The notes under the pieces: generated by a model
What the model saw: only the letters and a program-made list of their open reading frames with translations
What the model was told of the DNA's origin: nothing
Databases searched by the model: none
Shown: positions 18,132 to 25,633 of the stretch, piece by piece
How the letters are laid out: each line of letters begins with the position of its first letter
Numbering within the stretch: the first letter of the stretch is position 1
Position numbers and translations under genes: made by a program
Assembly: GCA_902778625.1 (NCBI GenBank)
Contig: CACYYM010000019.1
Span: 23,588-87,587, forward strand
DNA length: 64,000 bases
Source: an uncultured Bacteroidales bacterium
Lineage (GTDB): Bacteria > Bacteroidota > Bacteroidia > Bacteroidales > Bacteroidaceae
Direction: 5' to 3'

Positions 18132-18374
18132 TTACGAAAGGCAGCAGTGACGGGCGCGCTTAACGGCCTGAGCAACACGGCGCTGATACTTGAGGGAAGT
18201 GCCTGTGATGCGGCGGGGGAGAATCTTACCCTGCTCGTTGAGGAACTTCTTCAGGAATTCGGGATCTTTGTAGTCGATGTACTTGATACCGCTCTTCTTG
18301 AAACGGCAGTACTTCTTCTTCTTGACGTCAATTGCGGGAGCGGTCAAGTAGCGGATTTCTGATTGCTGTGCCAT
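18132..18374 (-). CDS. rpsR: 30S ribosomal protein S18, 3' end frameshifted
   Basis: 80 residues as read. It is normal through [27 protein letters not shown] sequence (segment ends [10 protein letters not shown]) but then ends CCLS. The expected C-terminus is still encoded in another frame: codons reading [10 protein letters not shown] run from the bases just after the His codon to a TAA at 18115-18117, 16 bases before rplI. Compared with the usual ending RARHLALLP..., a 7-base deletion would explain both the frame and the missing Leu-Ala. S18 is essential in the 30S platform, where it pairs with S6. Sequencing or assembly error and true mutation are both possible. Confidence 0.93.
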   Translation of the reverse strand: MAQQSEIRYLTAPAIDVKKKKYCRFKKSGIKYIDYKDPEFLKKFLNEQGKILPRRITGTSLKYQRRVAQAVKRARHCCLS

Positions 18375-18376
18375 GT

Positions 18377-18724
18377 TTATGCCTCCTCCACTTTAGCTTG
18401 TTTGTTACCTCTTCTCTTGGCTGCGTACTCGGCTGCGTACTTCTCCATCTTAACTGTGAGATAGCGGAGCACCTTTTCGTCGCGACGGTACTGAGTCTCG
18501 AGAGTCTTAATAGTCTCAGGAGCTGCATTGAACTCAATGAGCTCGTAGAATCCTGTTGTCTTCTTGTCGATGGGGTAGGCGAGTTTCTTAAGGCCCCAGT
18601 TCTCTTCGCTGATGATTTCTGCACCAGCCTTTGTGAGAACGCCTTTGAACTTTTCTACCGTTTCCTTCATCTGTTCATCAGACAAAACGGGAGTCAAAAT
18701 GAAAACGGTTTCGTATTGGTTCAT
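18377..18724 (-). CDS. rpsF: 30S ribosomal protein S6
   Basis: 115 residues, normal length ([28 protein letters not shown]). It binds S18 on the 30S platform. It starts the cluster, 2 bases before rpsR, behind a strong promoter. A short Lys/Arg-rich C-terminus ([14 protein letters not shown]) is present. Confidence 0.97.
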   Translation of the reverse strand: MNQYETVFILTPVLSDEQMKETVEKFKGVLTKAGAEIISEENWGLKKLAYPIDKKTTGFYELIEFNAAPETIKTLETQYRRDEKVLRYLTVKMEKYAAEYAAKRRGNKQAKVEEA

Positions 18725-18772
18725 AATACGTTAAATAAGTTAATAAATAATGTTTTGTGCTTAAAAGCGCGG

Positions 18773-18804
18773 CAAAGGTACGGCTTTTTCCTGGAACTGC
18801 CAAA
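18773..18804 (-). promoter_or_regulatory. Promoter of the rpsF cluster
   Basis: On the minus strand TTTG (18801-18804), a 20-base spacer and TACCTTTG (18773-18780). The long leader (about 45 bases) could hold S6:S18 feedback control, as in other bacteria; this was not resolved. Confidence 0.75.
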
Positions 18805-18863
18805 CTTTTCGAGGAATATTTTCATCTTTGGCGGTTAACTGTCATCAACAGGATAATTACAAA

Positions 18864-19033
18864 CGCCCTACAGGGGGATTTTAACGCCGCGTGCGGGGAT
18901 TGCCATCGCCGCACGCGGAAATTGCCAACGCCGCAGGCGGCGTTTTAATCGCCGCACAGGGTGTCGAAAATTTCAACGTGCCGAGTCGGTCAACTCAGCA
19001 CGTTGAAAATGTCAACTCAGCACGTTGAAAATG
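18864..19033. repeat. 22-bp tandem array D
   Basis: About eight 21-22-bp units in one register. The left half is GC-rich (units at 18864, 18885, 18907, 18929, 18950; cores CCGCGTGCGG and CCGCACGCGG). The right half has cores of the AGCACGTTGA type (18990, 19012, identical to each other) and one in inverted orientation near 18971. It lies between the rpsF promoter and the end of the CotH gene. Confidence 0.88.
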
Positions 19034-19053
19034 CAAACTACCTTAGCCGTGTT

Positions 19054-22000
19054 TTATTTCACGAGCAGCTTCTTCGTGCTGACCTTGCCGTCAGGACCGA
19101 TTGTGCGGACAATGTTGATGCCTCGCTGAGGATGGTCGAGCTTCATGCCGTCGATGGTGAAGAACTCGGTACCGTTCCCTTCAAGACCGGCCAAAGAGGT
19201 CTGTGAAATGGTGGTCAGGAAGGTCTCTTCGTCGAAGTTCTCGTCGAAGCCGTAGAGCCACTCACTATAGGATGTCAGGGTATTCGTGGCATCGATGGTG
19301 GGTCGGGTCATTCGGTAGGTTCGTTTACCACCATCTGGATAGCGTCCAACGCTTTCGTCGCCGTTCATGGGGCTGTAGGTGAGGCAGTCGCTCCAACTGT
19401 GGTCGGCTGCGGTAAGCGTGACGCTCTCCTCGTTGTTGTTCGAGAGCTTGAAGCCTGTATGCAGTTGACGAAGCGGATCGAGATTGTCGGCCCATACAAC
19501 GAAATAGCCGTGAGCGGGAATGATGGTTGAGCCGCCTAGCAGGGTCTGTGTGATTTGGTATTTCTCGGGTATGGTCGGGTCGTCTGTCAGGAACATGCCT
19601 TCGAGGTCGATGTCCTGCCCAGTCGTGTTGTAGAGCTCAATCCAGTCATTTCGCCTGCCGTATTCGTTGGCTGCGACGGTGTTGTTGGCACTCACTTCGT
19701 TGACTATGACAGGTGAAGAACCGGCAGCTACAAGGCAATCGGGATGCAGGGCTTGGAAGATGGCCTGCACCTCTGTGTCCTCGTCTGTATTGAGCTGAAG
19801 TGCGCGTTCACGGCTAACAATCGCATTGCCGCTGGTGACGTTGTAGCTTATCTCTGCGTCCCAATACAGGTCGGAAGAACCTGGAACATTGTTGTGCACC
19901 TCGACTGCGATGATATTCGTGCCCTTGCGAAGAAGGCTTACAGGCAGTTCGATTTCGCCCGAATCGGGATTGTCGTTGGCATAGGTAGTGGCGTAAGTCT
20001 CGTAGGTTATCTCACCATCTGGCAAGAGATAGCGTGTCGCTTCTGTTCCGTTGATGTAAACCACAAAGCCGTCATCGGCAGTGAAGTTGAGAGTCAGGGA
20101 AGCGATGTCCTCCGGCTCGGCGTCGACAGTAAGGTTCTTTCGGAAGTAATAGGTGGGATACTTGTTGCTGCTGTCGGAGCCGTAGCTGATGGTTGTAACG
20201 ATAGACGACTTGCCGTAGCCGAGTGGGGTGGGGCCTTGCGCCCAATTCGAGGCGTTGCCTGTCTTCCAGTCTGTGCCGTCGAGCGAACCTTGGTCCCAGT
20301 AGCTCCAAACGTCGCCTTTGTGGATGTCGGTCACGGTTGAATTGCCGACTTTGCTCCAGCCGACAAAGTTATAGCCTGCCGGAGCTGAAGCCTCGAGTGT
20401 GACAGGAGCAAAAAGCATACCGTCGAATTTCGCTCCGGGAACGGGCTGGCCGTTGATGAGGAAAGCTGCCCCAGGCACGTTGGCTTTGAACTTGACATTC
20501 ATTCCTGTGCCAAGACCGTATGCAGACTTCAGGGAGTTCATGCGAGCCCTTCTCGAGGTTGGTCCACTCATGGCTGCCTTCTGCTCGTTGTAGGAAGTCC
20601 ATGGCTCTTTGTTTTCCCAAGCGAGGGCTGGTTCCACGAGCTGACAGATGCTGTCGCAAATGCTGATACAACGTGTTCTTTCAAAGACGCTGCCACTCAG
20701 GATGCAATAAGCATCAACGAATCGGCGGCGGAAATCAGCATTGCCGCGTTTCATGTTATTGTAGATGGCGAGCAGTTCGTTGTTGTAGTTGCCTTCGAGA
20801 AGCTGAACACCGTTCGAGTTGCTCCAGCCCCAGTCTTGGTCGTGAAGCGTCATTCGGAACTTGCCATCAGGAAGTGCGCGGTAGCCTTTGACGTTGTTGC
20901 TGTTGCAAATCCAGTCGCTGCACCCGATATAACTGATGGCTGCGAAGAAGTTTGTTATCTCGTCGATGTCGATGAGTTGCTTGAGCTGCTCGTAAGTGCT
21001 TTGTGAAGAACAGTTCTGTGCAAGGCTCTTCCAGAGGTTGAAGGCATCCTTCGTGCCAGCCATTTGGAAGTAGCCGTTCGAGTATTCGAAGGCATCCATC
21101 TCGTCGTCATCATAGCCGTAGTTAGCATAGCCGTGATAGCGGTTGTTGGGCTCTCGCAGGTTAAGTTGGGCGAGATAACGTCCGTTGAAGAAGACGTGGA
21201 CGGGCTGATAGTCCTGACAATCGCAGTAGAAGCCGCTCGACATGAGAACTTGCTGAGTCAGGGCATCTCGAACTCTGCCGTGAGCCTGCGAGTTGTTGTC
21301 GTTACCGCCGTTGCGAACCATGATTTGGCGGTACTTGTTGTGAGGCTTGTAACGGAAGAAGGGATAGTAGTCGATGGTCTTCTTGCCTTCATATCTGTTT
21401 GTGCCCTTTATCTTGAATGATGAAGGAGCATAGTGTCGGCTCCAACCTCCGGAAATGACGAACTCGGCTTCCTGATTGACTGCCATTTCGCCATTTGGGG
21501 TGATGTACTCGAAGTTGACGGGCCGCTCCCAGTCCATATTGATGTTGGAAGCGCCATGATTGCGTCCGCTCACGCCGTTGATGCCATCGGTATAGACGCC
21601 AATCCTACCGTCGTAGAGGTTGTCGGGATCGGTTGCGATGGAGATGACGGGCAGGTAGTAGTCGTGGTTGCGATAGATATAACTGCGTGTTACGACAGGA
21701 CTTGGCAGCATTCCTTCTTCGAAGAGGCCGAAGCGATATATTTGGGTTTCACTGATGTTGAAGATGCCGTCCTCGCTGGTCGAACCGTTTGTGAGCGAAG
21801 GCGTTGTGCCGTTTGTCGTGTAGCGCAGAGTGGTTCCGGCAGGGATGCTGACTTGTATGGTGAAGGGTTCTGTGAAGAGCCGTGAGTCTGTATCGATGGT
21901 TGGTGCATCGAGTCGGAAGTCTGCGAAGTCGCTGTCGTTGTTAGAAGCAGCAAGCGTCGGTGTTCCTGTCCAGCCCCAATCTTCGCCGCCGTCTTGTGTG

Positions 22001-23430
22001 CGGGCCCAAGAGCAGCGTGGAATGCATTCGGGGTATTCGGCGGAGGCAAGCTGGTTGCCGTCGTCATCATAGAGATAGAGTGAGCCTCCGCCATTATCCA
22101 ACTTGAACCGGACTTGCTTATAAGCTGTGTCGCCAAAGGTGCCGTCGGCAGCATTGTGGTCGAAGTAGATGACCTTAAACTCGCCTGCTTTCACGACGCC
22201 GGTTCCTGCTGGAAGCTGGAACTTGCGAGGCTCGTTTTCGTCGTCGGTAATGTAAAGGCCATCAAGCGAGATGCTAAGCTCTGTCGGGTTATAAACCTCA
22301 GCCCAAGCTCCGTAGTTGAAAGAGTAGTCGATGTACTGGTCGATGTTGCCAATCATTATTTCGTTGAAGACGAGTTTCGACGGGTCGGCATCGGGGTCGT
22401 AGTTCTCGTAGAAGTCGGGCTCTTCTGTCAGTCCGCAGTCGTAGAACTTGCCTCCCCAGTTCTGCTGAACATAGGCAGCGATGACATTTGTGCCGGCATT
22501 GAGCTTGGATGCCAAGATTTCCAGTTTCACGGCGTTTGTTCCTGTTGTCCAGTCGCTTGCTTCGTCAAGCTGAACGCCGTTTACCCAGATGCGATAGCTG
22601 TCGTCGTGGAGGACATGAAGGACGTATTTCGAAGTGGGATGTACTTCGTCGAGCTCAAAGGTGCGGCGGAACCAGAAGTTTGTGTTGTCACCGCCGGGCC
22701 AGACGGTCTGTATGCTGCTGACGTCGGTGCTGCCGATAGGCATGACTGCTTCTGCCCATTGAGAGTCGTCGAAGTCTGCCTCTGTCCAGCTCAGTGTCTC
22801 GTTGCGTCCGTCGATTTGCATGTCTTGGATGCGGTTGCCCCATTCGTCGGCGTAATAGCACCAGTTGTAGAACGAGGTTCCAGCCCATAGTTCGCGGCTT
22901 TCGGTCAGGTCGTAGATGCTGATGCCGGAGATGGTGATGGTTGTGTTGTTCTCAGTTGTCGGGAATTCGAGAGCAATCTTTGCATCTTCGATGTCGACTC
23001 CTGCTTGGTTGCCGCGAGTAAAGTTCTTCTTTGTGCCAGCGGTAAGCGATGTTGAGGCTGTGAAAAGGCTTGTGCCGTCGTCTTCGTTCTCGCTTATAGC
23101 GATGTTGATATTGCTGATGTCTTTGTCGGACTGCAGGGCTATGGTGAAGCGGTATCTGTGGTTGCTGAGCAGCGTGATGGGCGTCTTGAATTGCACTCTG
23201 CCGCGATTTGCCTCATAGCAAGCGGTTGGCATCGTTATGGTATAGACGTCGTTTGCGCTGGCTTCGTATAGTTGCTCCCAGTCGTGGTTGCCGCCTGTAT
23301 TGTAGCCGCCTTCGCTATTGAAGAGCAGTTTGCCCACCCAAGGTTCTTCGTAACCAAATGGCACGATGAACTCTTGTGCTGCTGTCGTTATCGACAGAAG
23401 GAATATGGAACAGAGAAGCGTTTTCTTCAT
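19054..23430 (-). CDS. CotH-kinase / lamin-tail secreted protein (full length)
   Basis: 1458 residues with a signal peptide (MKKTLLCSIFLLSITTAAQ). Modules in order: an N-terminal beta region, a galactose-binding-like domain with VQQNWGGKFYDCGL (near 275-300), a lamin-tail domain (LVFNEIMIGN, about 355-480), a chitobiase-type C-terminal-like beta domain (TLRYTTNGTTPS), and a CotH kinase domain (about 590-960) with metal-site motif LHDQDWGW. A second galactose-binding-like domain and a second lamin-tail domain (VIVNEVSANN) follow. The tail is DHPQRGINIV...KKLLVK. Sequence and order match the gene at 1-3090. Likely surface exposed. The GH18-like gene ends 12 bases upstream, so they may be co-transcribed. 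Confidence 0.85.
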   Translation of the reverse strand: MKKTLLCSIFLLSITTAAQEFIVPFGYEEPWVGKLLFNSEGGYNTGGNHDWEQLYEASANDVYTITMPTACYEANRGRVQFKTPITLLSNHRYRFTIALQSDKDISNINIAISENEDDGTSLFTASTSLTAGTKKNFTRGNQAGVDIEDAKIALEFPTTENNTTITISGISIYDLTESRELWAGTSFYNWCYYADEWGNRIQDMQIDGRNETLSWTEADFDDSQWAEAVMPIGSTDVSSIQTVWPGGDNTNFWFRRTFELDEVHPTSKYVLHVLHDDSYRIWVNGVQLDEASDWTTGTNAVKLEILASKLNAGTNVIAAYVQQNWGGKFYDCGLTEEPDFYENYDPDADPSKLVFNEIMIGNIDQYIDYSFNYGAWAEVYNPTELSISLDGLYITDDENEPRKFQLPAGTGVVKAGEFKVIYFDHNAADGTFGDTAYKQVRFKLDNGGGSLYLYDDDGNQLASAEYPECIPRCSWARTQDGGEDWGWTGTPTLAASNNDSDFADFRLDAPTIDTDSRLFTEPFTIQVSIPAGTTLRYTTNGTTPSLTNGSTSEDGIFNISETQIYRFGLFEEGMLPSPVVTRSYIYRNHDYYLPVISIATDPDNLYDGRIGVYTDGINGVSGRNHGASNINMDWERPVNFEYITPNGEMAVNQEAEFVISGGWSRHYAPSSFKIKGTNRYEGKKTIDYYPFFRYKPHNKYRQIMVRNGGNDNNSQAHGRVRDALTQQVLMSSGFYCDCQDYQPVHVFFNGRYLAQLNLREPNNRYHGYANYGYDDDEMDAFEYSNGYFQMAGTKDAFNLWKSLAQNCSSQSTYEQLKQLIDIDEITNFFAAISYIGCSDWICNSNNVKGYRALPDGKFRMTLHDQDWGWSNSNGVQLLEGNYNNELLAIYNNMKRGNADFRRRFVDAYCILSGSVFERTRCISICDSICQLVEPALAWENKEPWTSYNEQKAAMSGPTSRRARMNSLKSAYGLGTGMNVKFKANVPGAAFLINGQPVPGAKFDGMLFAPVTLEASAPAGYNFVGWSKVGNSTVTDIHKGDVWSYWDQGSLDGTDWKTGNASNWAQGPTPLGYGKSSIVTTISYGSDSSNKYPTYYFRKNLTVDAEPEDIASLTLNFTADDGFVVYINGTEATRYLLPDGEITYETYATTYANDNPDSGEIELPVSLLRKGTNIIAVEVHNNVPGSSDLYWDAEISYNVTSGNAIVSRERALQLNTDEDTEVQAIFQALHPDCLVAAGSSPVIVNEVSANNTVAANEYGRRNDWIELYNTTGQDIDLEGMFLTDDPTIPEKYQITQTLLGGSTIIPAHGYFVVWADNLDPLRQLHTGFKLSNNNEESVTLTAADHSWSDCLTYSPMNGDESVGRYPDGGKRTYRMTRPTIDATNTLTSYSEWLYGFDENFDEETFLTTISQTSLAGLEGNGTEFFTIDGMKLDHPQRGINIVRTIGPDGKVSTKKLLVK

Positions 23431-23442
23431 TTCTTTTCTTAT

Positions 23443-24768
23443 TTATCTTAATATCTTCTTTCCGTTTATGATGTTGATGCCTTTCTGCATCTTGCTGAGG
23501 CGTTGTCCTGCAAGGTTATAAACAGCCTTGTCTTCCGTTTCCTCGAGTGGAGAAGTGATTCCTGTCGGATTGGCCTCGACGACGACGGAGCAGACCTGAT
23601 TGTCATAGCTCGAGGCAAGAGCTTTCGACGAAACTCTCCTTGTCAGTCTCGAACCTTTGCAGTCGGGTGCTTTGTAAAGGACGACTTGGTAGAGGTCGTT
23701 GACAATCTCGACGGACGAGATGTCTTTTGCTTTCATTCCATAGACGGCGAGGTCGCCCTGACTGTATTCGCCAGGCGGGAGCGACACACAATTGCCGTTG
23801 TAGTTTTTCTCGCTGTAGAGTTTCACGACAACCTCTTCCTCGGGCACGGTGACGGCTCCGAAGATGCGGTTCAGTCCGGCAGCCCAGGCATTGAGGTCCC
23901 ATGTCTCGTCGTAGTTGTCATTGTAGAGCCATACGAATCCGCCTGTTGCCACGCCCTGGTCTTTCCAAGTTTGGAACTGCTCCATGTTTTTGTCCACGCT
24001 CCAGTCGTTTGAGTAGTCCAGCAGGCCGGGATGACGTTCGCTGACGCCCGTGAAGTTCCATGACCCCACTTGGTTCAGGTTGTATGCTCCACCATCGTAG
24101 CATTGCACCATCACGCGGTCCACGGCATCGGGGCGTTGTGCGCGTATTTTGTCGTTGAGCTGTGTCCAGTAGCTCTTGTTGGTGTAGGGTGCAAATGTGG
24201 TTTTGTAGCCAATGTCGTACATCATTATGTGGAACTTTGCGGCGGAGTTAACGTCGTAGTTATATTCGTTGCTGGGATTGGTATAGTCCTGCTCCGTATC
24301 GTTGTTCACGGCATCTATTTCGGGTACAGCCTCTTTTAGAGCCTTGAAGTTTTTATAAAGCATCGTGTTCGTGCCTGTGCCTTTCGAATTGATAAGGTTT
24401 CGGATGTTGCTGTACGACGCATTTCCCCAGCCTCCGATGCAGATTTCAATGCGGGTGATGCTGGTAGGCTCCGTCTTGAGGTTGGCGATGTCCTCCTGAT
24501 AGTAAGGGTTCGTCTTCTGGAAGACGTATTCTCCATTGTAGCAGATGGTGTCGCCGTCGGTTGTGAGTGTGCCGTCGGGCTTGACGTCCACGTTGAAGAG
24601 GATGAGGTAGGTGAAGCCTGAATGGCGGAGTTTAGTGATAGTGTTTGGACGTCCGCGACGAATGTGACCTCCAGCATAAATGCCGGACACCTCTCTGTAT
24701 TGAGTTTGGGCAAAAGTGTCTGCAAAAGCCATTATTAGGCAGAGGGAAATGAGTGTAATTTTTTTCAT
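23443..24768 (-). CDS. GH18-like secreted protein with beta/gamma-crystallin-like domain
   Basis: 441 residues from the ATG at 24768 (MKKITLISLCLIMAFADTFA signal peptide). Residues 25-320 resemble the GH18 barrel: a conserved IGGW block (111-114) and an active-site strand reading IDAVNNDTE (151-159). There D152, D157 and the catalytic E159 fit DxxDxDxE, but the middle Asp is Asn155. Then comes a crystallin-like module (KLYSEKNYNGNCVSLPPGEY) and the tail YNLAGQRLSKMQKG...NGKK. It may cleave or bind GlcNAc-containing glycans; the altered motif leaves activity uncertain. Confidence 0.7.
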   Translation of the reverse strand: MKKITLISLCLIMAFADTFAQTQYREVSGIYAGGHIRRGRPNTITKLRHSGFTYLILFNVDVKPDGTLTTDGDTICYNGEYVFQKTNPYYQEDIANLKTEPTSITRIEICIGGWGNASYSNIRNLINSKGTGTNTMLYKNFKALKEAVPEIDAVNNDTEQDYTNPSNEYNYDVNSAAKFHIMMYDIGYKTTFAPYTNKSYWTQLNDKIRAQRPDAVDRVMVQCYDGGAYNLNQVGSWNFTGVSERHPGLLDYSNDWSVDKNMEQFQTWKDQGVATGGFVWLYNDNYDETWDLNAWAAGLNRIFGAVTVPEEEVVVKLYSEKNYNGNCVSLPPGEYSQGDLAVYGMKAKDISSVEIVNDLYQVVLYKAPDCKGSRLTRRVSSKALASSYDNQVCSVVVEANPTGITSPLEETEDKAVYNLAGQRLSKMQKGINIINGKKILR

Positions 24769-24797
24769 AATTTGTGATTTATGCACATATTGCCTTG

Positions 24798-24828
24798 CAA
24801 AGGTAGTATTATTTTTACTATATCCAAA
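24798..24828 (-). promoter_or_regulatory. Promoter of the GH18-like gene
   Basis: On the minus strand TTTG (24825-24828), 19 bases, then TACCTTTG (24798-24805), 30 bases before the ATG. Confidence 0.8.
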
Positions 24829-25345
24829 GAAAAAACGTTAAAAATTTCAGGAAAGACTTTGTCTTTATTGCATAGTTCGTGAAGGCAACACATTCCGAGG
24901 AGGTCCAAATTTCTCGATGAAATGGGCGATTTTTGCACTTTTTGAGGTTAAGGTGCGACAAAGTCTCGACGAAGTCAACAGCCTCTACGACCAATATGGT
25001 ATTGACTGGTAAAAGCAACAAAAGCAACAAAAGCAACAAAAGCAACAAGCGAAAACGAGACAGATGCCGTTTCTTATATATAAGTTCAACTACTATACTT
25101 ATAATATAATATAATATATATAGCCATCCCATTTCTCTCAAAAACAGGTGTTGCATTTGTTGCTTTTGTTGCTTTTGTTGACTTTCGTCTTGACTGCTCA
25201 CATTGACTACGTCGACTTCTGTCACGACTCGGCCAAACAAGTAAACTTGATGGCGCTCGCTGCTCCATCAGTTCGACCATCTGAGAACAAAGTTCTCATG
25301 GTGCTCGCTTAACCGCAGCCTTGACATAAATTTCGTAACTCGCTG
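24829..25345. other. Long divergent intergenic region
   Basis: About 520 bases without a convincing gene. It has an open stretch at about 24852-25012 with coding-like codons but no recognised product, the facing AAAAGCAAC tracts (25011-25185), an AT-rich block at 25075-25125, and GAGAACAAAGTTCTC, a small palindrome, at about 25281-25295. Array E follows. Confidence 0.5.
25011..25185. repeat. Facing 9-bp microsatellites forming a long inverted repeat
   Basis: Four AAAAGCAAC units (25011-25046) face four complementary units of the GTTGCTTTT type (25150-25185) across about 103 bases of AT-rich sequence. Together they could form a stem of about 36 bp. An ORF across them encodes only Gln/Lys or Leu runs and is not a gene. 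Confidence 0.85.
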
Positions 25346-25433
25346 ACTTAGCATGTTAACTTCGTCAACTTAACATGTTAACTTTGCCAACTTGGCACGT
25401 TAACTTTGCCAACTTAACACGTTAACTTCGTCA
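25346..25433. repeat. 22-bp tandem array E
   Basis: Four exact 22-bp units start at 25346, 25368, 25390 and 25412. Each opens ACTTnnCAyGTTAACTT and closes GTCA or GCCA. It lies between the divergent GH18-like and M16 genes. Confidence 0.92.
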
Positions 25434-25577
25434 ACTTCACTGCCCGCATTTGAAATCTTCGCCTGTAAAGTTTCAGCGGTCGCCAGCGAAAAGTGGGTGT
25501 TTTTGCTATGTGTAGTTTGCAATCCAGTCACCTTAATGAAAAATTTTATTTTGCTTTGCAAAATAATTGTCAAATTA

Positions 25578-25609
25578 TTTGGAAATTCAATAAAAATGTT
25601 GTATCTTTG
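25578..25609 (+). promoter_or_regulatory. Promoter of the M16 protease gene
   Basis: TTTG (25578-25581), a 20-base spacer and TATCTTTG (25602-25609), 24 bases before the ATG. Confidence 0.8.
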
Positions 25610-25633
25610 CACCAGAAATAATAAATCAAAGAA

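Noticed and set aside
24917..25012. 31-residue ORF (MKWAIFALFEVKV...) before the microsatellite
   Set aside because: Codon use looks coding and the frame is open further upstream, but there is no promoter, no start signal and no recognised product. It may be a gene remnant.
24818..25240. 140-codon ORF with Gln/Lys and poly-Leu runs
   Set aside because: The runs are translations of the two AAAAGCAAC microsatellites; not a protein-like sequence.
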